Source of the DNA: Arcanobacterium haemolyticum
Lineage (GTDB): Bacteria > Actinomycetota > Actinomycetes > Actinomycetales > Actinomycetaceae
Length of the DNA stretch: 64,000 nucleotides
Direction: 5' to 3'
NCBI GenBank assembly: GCA_021532125.1
Contig: JADYUX010000003.1
Span: 186,001-250,000, forward strand
Shown here piece after piece: positions 18,175-27,045 of the stretch. Below the pieces are notes generated by a model. That model ran no database searches. It saw only the letters and a program-made list of their open reading frames with translations, and was not told where the DNA came from. The first letter of the stretch is position 1. The number at the start of each line of letters is the position of its first letter. A program made the position numbers and the translations under genes.

Positions 18175-18578
18175 AACCCCAGACTACTGTGCCTGCAAAG
18201 CCGATGCGAGAGCGCCCGATCACCTTCGCAACAAGCACAACGCCCCAGCCATCACAGCGCCCTGGCACGACCTCCAGCAGAGCAAGCTCCCTCGACCGAG
18301 CCAACACGCCACAAGATCCCTACGCCCTCCGAGAAACTAGCCGGACATTCACAGGCACAACCTCATACCCGCGAATCACCAAACAAACTTTGCGTAAATA
18401 GCATATTCATCTAATATTCTGGCTATTTTCCGGCGATATATCCCTTCTAAGAATCTGAGCGGAATAACCCCTTTGAATGCAGATAAATTAACCCTGTCAT
18501 GCGTCACCAAAAAATCCCGACAAATATTAGGACGCACGGCACACGCACTCAAGGAAAAGTCGTGGAACGATTATCCTT
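18175..18578. promoter_or_regulatory. Intergenic region between divergent ispH and xseA
   Basis: No gene is supported here. The half nearer xseA contains an AT-rich island (about 18385-18530), unusual for this genome, with a plausible plus-strand promoter: TTGCGT (18390-18395), a 16-bp spacer and TAATAT (18412-18417). The message would have a leader of about 150 nt before xseA. The minus-strand promoter of ispH probably lies close to its start. Confidence 0.5.
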
Positions 18579-19838
18579 ATGGTTTCCCGAATCCATGTGC
18601 CTGCCGATTTACCTCAGCAGGCTGCACAGACAACACCAGAGCGCCCTTGGCCTCTGCGGTTACTCTCTGCAAAAATTCGGGAATACGTCTCAGCAATGTC
18701 ACGCTTATGGGTCGAAGGTGAAGTTATCACCCTCCAGCGCAGACCAGGAGCCAAAGTACAGTTCTTTACCCTGCGCGATCTTGAAGCTCAGACCTCCATG
18801 AGCGTCAAAATCATGACGCACCTCCTGCCACCCACAGTTGAATCAGGCAGCAGAGTTGTCGTGTGCGCAAAACCGGACTTCTACGAAGCCAACGGCTCAC
18901 TCTCTCTGTGGGCCGACGATGTCCGTCCCGTTGGAATCGGCGATATTCTCGCCCGTATTGAGCAGCTTAAAATGCGGCTCGCGGCGGAAGGCCTCTTTGA
19001 TCCTCGCCGCAAAAAACCGCTTCCCTTCCTACCCCGAACTATCGGCCTCATCTGTGGACGGAACACAAAGGCGAAAGAGGACGTCGTCGTCAATGCACAT
19101 GCGCGATGGCCCTCTGCGCATTTCGCGATCGAGGAAGTACAGGTGCAAGGGGCTGGCGCAGTTGAAGCCATGATCGGTGCGCTGGCCCGCCTCGATTCTG
19201 AACCCAGCGTCGATGTCATTGTCTTTGCCCGTGGGGGCGGAAGCGTTGAGGATCTCCTCCCCTTCTCAGACGAACAACTCATCCGCGCTGTGGCAGCGGC
19301 AGAAACTCCCGTGGTATCAGCAATCGGTCACGAGGGCGACAACCCCGTGCTCGATTTCGTCGCAGATTACCGCGCATCAACCCCTACCGATGCAGCGAAG
19401 CGAATTGTCCCTGACATGGCGGAAGAACTCGCTGGAATTGCAGATGCACGCAGTCGCGCACGCGCCGCCATTCTCACGCGCATCACTCGAATGAGCGACG
19501 AGCTCACCGCTCTGGCGGCGCGGCCTGTCCTCGCTGCGCCGCGATCCATGATCGACGTGCGAAGTAGCGATCTCACCAATCTCACGGAGTGGCTTCGCAG
19601 CCACATGCGCCGCCATATTGACCGTTCGGAGAGCACGCTTACGTCGTCGCTTGCACAACTACGTGCTCTCTCGCCTCTTTCCACGCTCCAGCGCGGGTAT
19701 TCTGTTCTCACTGACGAGACGGGGCATGTTGTTTCGTCAGTTGACGACACCTCCCCTGGGGACGACCTCCGGGCTCTCCTCGCATCAGGAACTCTTCATC
19801 TCACCGTTCGCACAACACAGGAAGCAGATCATGTCTGA
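18579..19838 (+). CDS. xseA: Exodeoxyribonuclease VII large subunit
   Basis: This 419-residue large subunit has an N-terminal OB-fold (residues about 25-115, WVEGEVITLQ) and the catalytic domain with IGLICGRNTKAKEDV, FARGGGSVEDLLPFSDE, AIGHEGDNPVLDFVADYRASTPTDAA and a C-terminal LSPLSTLQRGYSVL. With XseB it degrades single-stranded DNA bidirectionally into oligonucleotides. Its end overlaps the xseB start by 8 bp. Confidence 0.95.
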   Translation: MVSRIHVPADLPQQAAQTTPERPWPLRLLSAKIREYVSAMSRLWVEGEVITLQRRPGAKVQFFTLRDLEAQTSMSVKIMTHLLPPTVESGSRVVVCAKPDFYEANGSLSLWADDVRPVGIGDILARIEQLKMRLAAEGLFDPRRKKPLPFLPRTIGLICGRNTKAKEDVVVNAHARWPSAHFAIEEVQVQGAGAVEAMIGALARLDSEPSVDVIVFARGGGSVEDLLPFSDEQLIRAVAAAETPVVSAIGHEGDNPVLDFVADYRASTPTDAAKRIVPDMAEELAGIADARSRARAAILTRITRMSDELTALAARPVLAAPRSMIDVRSSDLTNLTEWLRSHMRRHIDRSESTLTSSLAQLRALSPLSTLQRGYSVLTDETGHVVSSVDDTSPGDDLRALLASGTLHLTVRTTQEADHV

Positions 19839-20115
19839 TACCACCAGCACTTCATTCGCGAAGGTCGGCGAACGTTCACTCGACGAACTCCGCAAGCTTA
19901 CTTACGAGGAAGCTCGGGCGCGTCTCGTCGAAATTGTTTCTCAGCTTGAACAGGGCTCGATCCCGTTGGAGGATTCCATTTCGTTGTGGGAAACCGGGGA
20001 GGCACTCGCGCGTATCTGTCGGGAACGGCTTGATGCGGCTCGGGAGCGTCTGGACGCCGTCGCTTTGGATACTTCTCTTGCGGATGGTGCAGATTCACGA
20101 GGTCAGGGCGCATGA
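19831..20115 (+). CDS. xseB: Exodeoxyribonuclease VII small subunit
   Basis: This 94-residue small subunit has the conserved block LTYEEARARLVEIVSQLEQG, then PLEDSISLWETGEALA, typical of XseB. The ATG at 19831 lies behind CAGGAAG inside the xseA end. It has a longer N terminus than E. coli XseB. It overlaps the next gene, the PfkB-like protein, by four bases (ATGA). Confidence 0.93.
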   Translation: MSDTTSTSFAKVGERSLDELRKLTYEEARARLVEIVSQLEQGSIPLEDSISLWETGEALARICRERLDAARERLDAVALDTSLADGADSRGQGA

Positions 20116-21122
20116 GTTTCCTTGTTATTGGTGAGGCTTTGATCGACGAACTGGATAGTTCGGATGGTTCGACGCAGCGTATTCCTGGTGGTTCGATGCT
20201 GAACGTTGCCATTGGTTTGCGGCGTCTTGACCGTACGGTGCGTCTTGTCACCGATGTGGGCCTGGATGCTGATGGTGAGCTTCTTCAGGAGTATGCGGCT
20301 TCTAATGGGTTAGAGCTGTGGCTTCGTTCGGACGACGAGCGTACAAATCCGACGTCGGTTGCGAAGGCGAGGGTGAATTCTCAAGGTCGAGTTTCTTACG
20401 ACTTTGAATTTACGTGGGATATCCAGGACACGCCGGTTTCGGGTGCGTGCAAGCTGGATCTTGAGGTTCTTGCGCCGACGTGTGTGGCTTTTGGTTCTTT
20501 CCCGTGCCATATTCAGCCGGGTTCAGCTAAAGTGCGCCGGTGGATAGAGCAGCTCCGTGAGAGTGCGACGATTTTTTATGATCCGAATGTGCGCCCGACT
20601 GCTTTTGCTGACTGTGACCGGATGCGTGCGGAGGTTGAGGATTTCGTCGCGATGTCGGACATCGTCAAGGTGTCGATGTCGGATTTGCATGCGATTTATG
20701 GGGCGGATGCGGATACTGATGCGATAGCGAAGTCGTGGTTGGCGAGTGGGCCGGCGCTTGTTGTGCTGACGCAGGGCGCGGACGGGGCGACGATGTATGG
20801 CGCTTCGGGTTATGTTCTTCAGATTCCGGCTCCGCAGGTTGATGTTGTGGATACGATCGGTGCGGGTGCTGCGTTCTTCTCGGCGTTGGCTGATGGGCTT
20901 GCGCGGCTCTCGTTGGATGGTGCGTTTTCGCGGCCGCTTCTTCGCCGGATGTCGTTGACGAATCTTCAGACGTTGGGCGCCTATGCGGTGACGGCGGCAG
21001 CGATCACGGTGTCGCGTTCTGGGGCGAATCCGCCTACTCGCGACGAGCTTATTGATCGTCATGAGTTCTATCAGACGAGTGGCGTGGTGGGTACGGCTGT
21101 GTCGCGGACGGTGTTGGCGTAG
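20112..21122 (+). CDS. PfkB family carbohydrate kinase-like protein lacking the catalytic Asp
   Basis: This 336-residue member of the PfkB/ribokinase fold has a fructokinase-like N-terminal start (FLVIGEALIDEL), GGSMLNVAIGLRRL, and the region where the anion-hole motif DTxGAGDxF should lie. Here the motif reads DTIGAGAAFF (residues 247-256), so residue 253 is Ala where the family has the catalytic-base Asp. The codon is GCT at 20868-20870. The rest of the fold seems complete. It is translationally coupled to xseB. It may be an inactive or regulatory sugar-binding protein, or carry a different chemistry. Confidence 0.8.
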   Translation: MSFLVIGEALIDELDSSDGSTQRIPGGSMLNVAIGLRRLDRTVRLVTDVGLDADGELLQEYAASNGLELWLRSDDERTNPTSVAKARVNSQGRVSYDFEFTWDIQDTPVSGACKLDLEVLAPTCVAFGSFPCHIQPGSAKVRRWIEQLRESATIFYDPNVRPTAFADCDRMRAEVEDFVAMSDIVKVSMSDLHAIYGADADTDAIAKSWLASGPALVVLTQGADGATMYGASGYVLQIPAPQVDVVDTIGAGAAFFSALADGLARLSLDGAFSRPLLRRMSLTNLQTLGAYAVTAAAITVSRSGANPPTRDELIDRHEFYQTSGVVGTAVSRTVLA

Positions 21123-21150
21123 GTTTGTGCCGCGGGGTGCCGGCGTGGGC

Positions 21151-21188
21151 TGGGCCTGGAGTTATCGCCTGGGCTTGGAGTTATCGCC
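21151..21188. repeat. 19-bp tandem duplication at the uppS 3' end
   Basis: Two head-to-tail 19-bp copies (21151-21169 and 21170-21188) differ at one base. The second contains the last codons and stop of uppS, so the first carries a relic of that stop region. It is probably a recent slip or duplication without functional consequence. Confidence 0.7.
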
Positions 21189-21942
21189 CCATGCGCCGGT
21201 CGCGGTGGGCGTAGTCGCGTAGGGCTCGGAGGAAATCGGTGCGGCGGAAGTCGGGCCAGTAGACTTCGCAGAAGTACAGTTCGGTGTGGACGGATTGCCA
21301 GAGCATGAAGCCGCTCATGCGTTGTTCGCCGGAGGTTCGGATGACGAGGTCTGGGTCTGGTTGTCCTTTGGTGTAGAGGTGTGAGGTGATGTCGTCGAGG
21401 GAGATGGATTCGGCGACATCTTCGATGGTTCGTCCGGCTGCGGCTTGACCGCGGAGGAGTTCGCGTACGGCGTCGGTGATTTCTTGGCGTCCGCCGTATC
21501 CGACGGCGATGTTGACTTTGAGTCCTTGGACGTTTTCCGTGTCCGTTTCGGCTTGGCGTAGGCGTTCGGCGCATTCGGGTGGGAGCATGGAGAGGTTGCC
21601 TACCATCCGTAGTGACCAGCGGCGTTCGCGTGCGAGGGCTTCAACAGTGTCGGCGATGATGGAGACGAGTTCGCGTAGTTCGTTTTCGTCACGGTTGAGG
21701 TTGTCGGTCGAGAGTAGCCAGAGGGTGACGATGTGGATGCCTACTTCGTCGCACCAGTTGAGGAGTTCGGAGATTTTCAGGGCGCCGCGGCGGTGGCCGT
21801 AGGCGGCACTTTGTCCGACTTCGCGTGCCCAGCGGCGGTTGCCGTCGAGCATGACGGCGACGTGTTTGGGTACGGTTGCCCCTTCGAGGTTGCGACGCAG
21901 GCTGCGTTCGTACATCGAATATAAAAAAGACGGAGCCCTCAC
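21181..21942 (-). CDS. uppS: Isoprenyl transferase (undecaprenyl/polyprenyl diphosphate synthase)
   Basis: This 253-residue cis-prenyltransferase has HVAVMLDGNRRWAR (catalytic Asp in DGN), GHRRGALK, the WLLSTDNLNR segment, and the C-terminal DLVIRTSGEQRMSGFMLWQ with the IPP-binding RTSGE. It makes the long-chain lipid carrier used in wall synthesis, or a shorter Z-prenyl diphosphate. I chose GTG at 21942 because GAGGAAGGGGAA precedes it. It is convergent with the PfkB-like gene. Confidence 0.93.
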   Translation of the reverse strand: MRAPSFLYSMYERSLRRNLEGATVPKHVAVMLDGNRRWAREVGQSAAYGHRRGALKISELLNWCDEVGIHIVTLWLLSTDNLNRDENELRELVSIIADTVEALARERRWSLRMVGNLSMLPPECAERLRQAETDTENVQGLKVNIAVGYGGRQEITDAVRELLRGQAAAGRTIEDVAESISLDDITSHLYTKGQPDPDLVIRTSGEQRMSGFMLWQSVHTELYFCEVYWPDFRRTDFLRALRDYAHRDRRMGR

Positions 21943-22208
21943 GGTTCCCCTTCCTCGCACATATCTATCTTGAGCTTAATACGCTCAGGGGTGGCCTCCT
22001 ATTTTTCTGGCTGGTTCGTTGTGAGGTGGGATGGGTTTTTCGTTCTTGTGTGGCGGGAAGTGGGGGTATGGGTTCTCCTCTCCAGGGTGTTGTATCGACG
22101 AGGTGGCTCGGCGGGTGCTGTGGGTGTGGCTGGTTCGGGTGGCTGTTGTTCGCCCTCTACCTACTCGCGCGTAAGTACCTTAGGATGGTGGTGGTAGGAG
22201 GTCCACCA

Positions 22209-22931
22209 ATGAACACAACCGACCATCTGGGTACTGATTCGTCGTCCACTTATGTGCGCGAGTCGAAGATTCAGTTACGCAAGGCGCGCCTCGATAAGCT
22301 CCCGAAGCCGAAGGCGCGCGGGTGGATACACGCCGTGACTGCGCCTCTCGCGTTAGCAAATGCAATTGTCCTTATTGTCCTTGCTCCAACGCCGGCCCTG
22401 CGCGCTGCCTGCGTTGTATTTGGTATCGCGTCAGTGATCCTTTTTGGTAACTCGGCTGTCTATCACCTCGGGCGTTGGTCGGTGAAGGTTCATTCGATTC
22501 TTCGTCGCATTGACCATTCCAATATCTTCTTGCTCATTGCTGGTACGTACACGCCTATCTCGGTGGCGCTTCTGCCGGGGCGTACAGCGCTCATCGTTCT
22601 GGCGATCGTGTGGGCGGGAGCGCTCGCGGGGATTGGCTTGTCGGTGTTTGCTCCGAATGCGCCGCGGTGGCTCTACACCCCGATGTATGTCGCGCTGGGC
22701 TGGGTTGCTGTGTGGTTCCTCCCGGAGTTTTGGCGTACTGGCGGGGCGGGGGTCGTCTGGCTTCTTATCGCCGGAGGTATTGCCTACACGCTCGGGGCCC
22801 TGTGTTATGGGCTGCGTTGGCCGAACCCCTGGCCGAGAGTTTGGGGTTTCCACGAGTTTTTCCACACGGGCACGCTGGCGGGGTACTCGTGTCATGTTGT
22901 TGCGGTGTGGCTCGCTGTCATGGCGGCGTGA
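22209..22931 (+). CDS. Hemolysin III / PAQR family membrane protein
   Basis: This 240-residue seven-helix protein of the hemolysin III/PAQR family has the family metal-site residues in NSAVYHLGRW (N-terminal His), IDHSNIF (Asp-His) and the C-terminal GFHEFFHTGTLAGYSCHVVAV histidines. Family members are thought to be membrane hydrolases such as ceramidase-like enzymes. Haemolysis is not established for most. The ATG at 22209 follows TAGGAGGT. Confidence 0.9.
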   Translation: MNTTDHLGTDSSSTYVRESKIQLRKARLDKLPKPKARGWIHAVTAPLALANAIVLIVLAPTPALRAACVVFGIASVILFGNSAVYHLGRWSVKVHSILRRIDHSNIFLLIAGTYTPISVALLPGRTALIVLAIVWAGALAGIGLSVFAPNAPRWLYTPMYVALGWVAVWFLPEFWRTGGAGVVWLLIAGGIAYTLGALCYGLRWPNPWPRVWGFHEFFHTGTLAGYSCHVVAVWLAVMAA

Positions 22932-23012
22932 TGGTGTGGCCAGCTCCGTGGAGGTCGTGATGCTCCTCGCCGTTTCGTGAGGTTGAGGATTTCTCTGCGG
23001 GCACATTCCTGC

Positions 23013-23040
23013 TTGCATTTTCCCACTACGCTGGTATGGT
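23013..23040 (+). promoter_or_regulatory. greA: Putative greA promoter
   Basis: TTGCAT (23013-23018) and TATGGT (23035-23040) are separated by 16 bp. Transcription would start near 23047, a few bases before the leader hairpin and about 70 nt before the greA start codon. Confidence 0.6.
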
Positions 23041-23052
23041 TGCCAGCAGTGG

Positions 23053-23083
23053 CATGCCCGCAGGCGCGGGCATGTGTTTTTTT
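23053..23083 (+). terminator. greA: Terminator-like hairpin in the greA leader
   Basis: A perfect 9-bp stem (23053-23061 with 23066-23074), a 4-base loop and a run of seven T (23077-23083). It lies between the putative greA promoter and the greA start codon, so it may attenuate greA and release a short leader RNA. It could instead be a late terminator of the hemolysin III gene. Confidence 0.75.
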
Positions 23084-23116
23084 ATTGTCCACTGCGTGTG
23101 CATGAAGGAGGCCACT

Positions 23117-23602
23117 GTGGCTGAAGAGACAAAGGGAACATGGTTGTCCCCCGCGAGCTATGAGCGCCTGCGCGCTGAGCTTGAAGAAATGACGACGGTG
23201 CGCCGCGCCGAGATTGCGCAGAAGATTGAGGCGGCACGTTCGGAAGGCGACTTGCGTGAGAATGGCGGCTACCAGGCTGCACGCGAGGAGCAGTCGAAGA
23301 TGGAAGGCCGTATTCTCGAACTTCAGCATCTGCTTGAGAATGCCCATGTTTCGGAGCCGCCATCGGCGGAGAGCGTTGTGCCGGGCACAGTTGTGACGGC
23401 AAAAATTGGCGGTGAGGAGGAGCGTTTCCTCCTCGGTTCGCGCGAGGCAGCCGACATGGTTGATATGGAGGTTTACCCCGAGAACGCTCCGCTTGGCAAG
23501 GCTATCGTTGGCTTGAAGGTTGGTGAAAGTACGTCTTTCGCTGCCCGCAATGGCCGCAAGATTAAGGTGGAGATCGTCAATATCGAGCCTTTCGAGGGCT
23601 GA
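23117..23602 (+). CDS. greA: Transcription elongation factor GreA
   Basis: This 161-residue factor has an N-terminal coiled coil with the conserved acidic tip (ARSEGDLRENGGYQAAREEQ, whose Asp and Glu stimulate RNA cleavage) and a C-terminal FKBP-like domain (LGSREAADM...SPLGKAIVG type, here APLGKAIVGLKVGE). It rescues backtracked RNA polymerase. The GTG at 23117 follows AAGGAGG. A terminator-like hairpin upstream suggests attenuation. A second terminator ends the unit. Confidence 0.95.
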   Translation: MAEETKGTWLSPASYERLRAELEEMTTVRRAEIAQKIEAARSEGDLRENGGYQAAREEQSKMEGRILELQHLLENAHVSEPPSAESVVPGTVVTAKIGGEEERFLLGSREAADMVDMEVYPENAPLGKAIVGLKVGESTSFAARNGRKIKVEIVNIEPFEG

Positions 23603-23617
23603 TCTTTCACCCGCGTG

Positions 23618-23646
23618 AAGTGCCCCGGGAGGGGCACTTTCTTTTT
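23618..23646 (+). terminator. Rho-independent terminator of greA
   Basis: A 9-bp stem (23618-23626 with 23631-23639), a 4-base loop and a T-rich tract at 23638-23646, beginning 15 bp after the stop codon. Confidence 0.85.
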
Positions 23647-23711
23647 CTACGACGACGAAGCTGCAACGGATTGTCTGCCGGTTCGTCGTTGTTGACGACG
23701 AGGACGAGGCT

Positions 23712-24386
23712 ATGTTCATTTGGGACGAATTTGATAAAAAGACGATGCCTAAGCCTGAGGAGGCACTCCCCGGCCGCAGCACACCGGTACTTCCGCATCC
23801 GCGGCCTCATACCGTTCTCGGCTCGGATCTGCTCGTTGAACCGGCTGAGAATCAAGAGCTGATCTATCTTGCTTCGGGATGTTTCTGGGGCGCGGAGAAG
23901 CTCGCGTGGGAGCTTGGCGCGGATTCAACTGCGGTGGGCTACATGGGTGGATTCACACCAAACCCCACGTATGAGGAGGTGTGCACAGGGAAAACTGGCC
24001 ATGCCGAGACTGTGCGTGTACTCGTGAGCCCTGCCCGTCTGCCGCTTGAGCAGCTCCTTCAGGCGTTCTTCGAATCCCACGATCCGACGAGCCTTAACCA
24101 GCAGGGCGGGGATATCGGCACTCAATACCGTTCGGCAATTTTCACGACGACGAAGGAGCAAGAAGACCTCGCCCGTGCCATGATCGCCGGATATCAGCAG
24201 GCGCTTGACCGCGCGGGACACGGGAAGATTGTCACCGAGGTCGTGCCTGTCCTCACTGCGGGTCCGTTCTATCTCGCCGAAGATATGCATCAGCAGTACC
24301 TCGACAAGAACCCGGACGGCTACCAGTGTCATGCGCGCACAGGAGTCCCCTGCCCGTTGCCGGGCGCGGGCCCTCTGGCTCACTGA
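23712..24386 (+). CDS. msrA: Peptide methionine sulfoxide reductase MsrA
   Basis: This 224-residue MsrA reduces methionine-S-sulfoxide in proteins. It has the catalytic motif GCFWGAEK (Cys near residue 57), YMGGFTPNPTYEEVCTGKTGHAE, and FFESHDPTSLNQQGGDIGTQYRS. A possible resolving Cys is in GYQCHARTGVPCP at the C terminus. The first 48 residues form an extension typical of E. coli-type MsrA. A strong bidirectional terminator separates it from the convergent UvrA-like gene. Confidence 0.95.
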   Translation: MFIWDEFDKKTMPKPEEALPGRSTPVLPHPRPHTVLGSDLLVEPAENQELIYLASGCFWGAEKLAWELGADSTAVGYMGGFTPNPTYEEVCTGKTGHAETVRVLVSPARLPLEQLLQAFFESHDPTSLNQQGGDIGTQYRSAIFTTTKEQEDLARAMIAGYQQALDRAGHGKIVTEVVPVLTAGPFYLAEDMHQQYLDKNPDGYQCHARTGVPCPLPGAGPLAH

Positions 24387-24399
24387 GACGCACAGTTGA

Positions 24400-24448
24400 G
24401 GCGTGAGGGTGGGGAGGGATAATCATTTTCCCTCCCCACCCTCACGCC
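24400..24448. terminator. Bidirectional terminator between msrA and the UvrA-like gene
   Basis: A perfect 20-bp stem (24400-24419 with 24429-24448) with a 9-base loop lies between two convergent stops. It can serve both strands. Confidence 0.85.
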
Positions 24449-24459
24449 GTGTGTAGGTT

Positions 24460-26856
24460 TTAGCCGAGGTAGTTCGCGAGGTACTTTCCAGTGAGTGTGT
24501 GGGTAGCTGCGAGCTCTGCTGGCGTTCCCTCGAAGACGACGCGTCCTCCGTCGTGGCCCGCGCCCGGCCCCATGTCGATCACCCAGTCGGCGTGCGCGAC
24601 AACAGCGAGGTGGTGTTCGATGACGATGACTGTGCGTCCGTCGTCAACCATCGTGTCGAGGAGGGTGAGGAGCTTCTCGATATCGGCCAGGTGGAGACCA
24701 GTGGTGGGCTCGTCGAGGACGAACACCCCGCCTTTGTCACCGAGATGGCTCGCGAGCTTGAGGCGTTGACGTTCTCCGCCTGAGAGGGTGGAGAGGGGTT
24801 GCCCGAGGCTCACGTATCCGAGGCCGGCTTTGACGAGGTTCGTCAGCATTTTCTTCACCGATGCGATTTTTGCTTCGCCGCTGAAGAATTCGAGCGCCTC
24901 TTCGACGCGCATCTCGTAGACGTCTCCAATGCTTTTACCTGCGAGCTTGTACTCAAATACTGAGGCTTCGAAGCGGCGTCCTTCGCACACTTCGCAGGTT
25001 GTGGTGACTCCACTCATCATTCCGAGCGGCGTGTAGATTGTCCCCGCTCCCTTACAGGCCGGGCACGCGCCCTCGGAGTTGGCAGAAAAGAGGGCCGGCT
25101 TCACGCCGTTGGCTTTCGCGAAGGCCTTACGGATTGGTTCAAGGATCGACGTGTACGTTGCCAGATTTGAGCGGCTCGATCCTTTGATTGGCGCCTGGTC
25201 AATCTTGATGATTTCCCCGCCGTCTGGGGTCTGTTGTGGCAAGCACCCATGAATGAGAGAGCTCTTTCCTGAGCCTGCCACGCCTGTCACCGCCACCATG
25301 ACGCCGAGAGGAACGTCCACACTAACATCGCGAAGATTGTGCAGGTGAGCGTTTTCGATCCGAATGGTACCTGTCGCCTTCCGCACCGTCTTCTTCACCG
25401 CGACACGATCAGCGAGGTGTCGGCCTGTGAGAGTGTCGCTTTCGCGAAGCTCCTCCACGCTTCCCTCGAAGCAGATCCGACCACCGTTCTTTCCCGCGCC
25501 TGGCCCGAGATCGACAACATGATCCGCAATCGCAATTGTCTCCGGTTTATGTTCGACGACGAGAACCGTATTTCCTTTATCGCGGAGCCTCAGCAGGAGC
25601 CTGTTCATCCGATCAATGTCGTGAGGGTGGAGGCCGACGGAAGGCTCGTCGAAAATATAGGTGATATCTGTGAGCGACGATCCTACGTGTTTCACCATCT
25701 TTGTTCTCTGTGCCTCACCTCCCGAGAGACTGGCTGCACTTCGACTCAGCGACAAATACCCCAATCCGATATCGACAAAGTTCGACAAGATATCGTCGAT
25801 AGATTCAAGAAGCGGGCGCACCCCGTCGTCGTCAATCGAACGAATCCACGTGAGAAGATCACTGATCTGCATATCAGCAGCTTCCGCGATCGACACACCC
25901 TTGATCTTCGACGAACGCGCCCCTTCCGACAGACGAGTTCCCTGACAATCCGGGCAGGTGCGGAATGTGACAGCGCGATCTGCAAAAGCCCGCACATGCG
26001 CCTGCATGGAATCCGGATCTTTGGATAAAAGAGACTTCTGGATACGAGGAATGAGCCCCTCATACGTCATATTCATCCCTGCGATGCTTCGCTTTTCAGG
26101 CTCGTGATACAGCAAGTTATGCATCTCGCGCTTGGAATACTCCGACAAGGGCTTCGTCGTATCGAAGAATCCGGATTCGGCGTAGATCTTGTGATTCCAT
26201 CCCCCGGCCTTATATCCGGGAATATTAAATGGATCTTCATCGAGCGACTTACTCATGTCGAGGATCTCATCAAGGTCGATATCTTTGATCGTCCCCAAAC
26301 CCTCACACGTCGGACACATACCACCCGTGGAAGAAAATGTACGCTTAACCGCCTGAGTCTTCTCCCCCTTTTCCACTTTAAGGGCACCCGTGGCCGTCAC
26401 CGTCGGCACATTAAACGAGAACGCTTGGGGTGAACCGTGGTGCGGCTCGCCAAGGCGCGAAAACAATATCCGAAGCATCGTGAACACATCCGTAGCTGTG
26501 CCCACCGTCGAACGCGGGTTATCCCCCATCCGCTCCTGATCGACGATGATCGCTGTCGTAATTCCCTCAAGCTTATCCACGTCCGGTCGCTCAAGCGAGG
26601 GCATAAAACTCTGCAAAAACGCCGAGTACGTCTCATTAATCATGCGCTGAGATTCCGCAGCGATCGTCTCAAAAACCAGCGAACTCTTACCCGAGCCAGA
26701 AACTCCCGTAAACACGGTAAGACGCCGCTTAGGGAGAGAAAGCGTCACATCCTGAAGATTATTCTCGCGAGCGCCATACACTCTAATCGCGTCGTGGTTA
26801 TCTGCTTCGACGACGAAGCCCGAATCCTGCGGATTATCCGAATCCTTCGCGTGCAT
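24460..26856 (-). CDS. UvrA-like ABC ATPase (short UvrA paralogue)
   Basis: This 798-residue duplicated ABC ATPase of the UvrA superfamily has Walker A GVSGSGKSS (near residue 52) and GVAGSGKSS (near 530), signatures SLSGGEAQR and TLSGGERQR, and zinc-binding Cys pairs (CPTCEGLG, CPDCQGT, CPACKGAG, CEVCEGR). It is about 150 residues shorter than housekeeping UvrA. The shortage falls around the first lobe, where the UvrB-binding domain normally sits. Relatives of this size (UvrA2/DrrC type) are linked to tolerance of DNA-binding drugs. A normal uvrA is presumably elsewhere. The ATG at 26856 has GGAG upstream. Confidence 0.88.
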   Translation of the reverse strand: MHAKDSDNPQDSGFVVEADNHDAIRVYGARENNLQDVTLSLPKRRLTVFTGVSGSGKSSLVFETIAAESQRMINETYSAFLQSFMPSLERPDVDKLEGITTAIIVDQERMGDNPRSTVGTATDVFTMLRILFSRLGEPHHGSPQAFSFNVPTVTATGALKVEKGEKTQAVKRTFSSTGGMCPTCEGLGTIKDIDLDEILDMSKSLDEDPFNIPGYKAGGWNHKIYAESGFFDTTKPLSEYSKREMHNLLYHEPEKRSIAGMNMTYEGLIPRIQKSLLSKDPDSMQAHVRAFADRAVTFRTCPDCQGTRLSEGARSSKIKGVSIAEAADMQISDLLTWIRSIDDDGVRPLLESIDDILSNFVDIGLGYLSLSRSAASLSGGEAQRTKMVKHVGSSLTDITYIFDEPSVGLHPHDIDRMNRLLLRLRDKGNTVLVVEHKPETIAIADHVVDLGPGAGKNGGRICFEGSVEELRESDTLTGRHLADRVAVKKTVRKATGTIRIENAHLHNLRDVSVDVPLGVMVAVTGVAGSGKSSLIHGCLPQQTPDGGEIIKIDQAPIKGSSRSNLATYTSILEPIRKAFAKANGVKPALFSANSEGACPACKGAGTIYTPLGMMSGVTTTCEVCEGRRFEASVFEYKLAGKSIGDVYEMRVEEALEFFSGEAKIASVKKMLTNLVKAGLGYVSLGQPLSTLSGGERQRLKLASHLGDKGGVFVLDEPTTGLHLADIEKLLTLLDTMVDDGRTVIVIEHHLAVVAHADWVIDMGPGAGHDGGRVVFEGTPAELAATHTLTGKYLANYLG

Positions 26857-27045
26857 GCGGCTTACTCCAATCAGTCGTGGTCAAAGCAAGTCTACGTAAC
26901 GCACGCCGCCCCGCGAGTATTCCATGCCTGCCACATCATCTGCCCCGCGAGTGTGTCGAACAATACGCCCTTTCCAGGAGCAAAGCCTCACATGTCGTCA
27001 CCTGAGCGCCCGTAGACTGGTGCAAAACCGTTCGAGAGGAAACAC

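Noticed and set aside
18086-18307. A 73-residue minus-strand frame at the start of ispH
   Set aside because: It overlaps the conserved ispH N terminus out of frame and lacks a ribosome site.
21970-22197. A 75-residue Gly/Val/Trp-rich frame before the hemolysin III gene
   Set aside because: Low-complexity translation of a G/T-rich intergenic region, no ribosome site.
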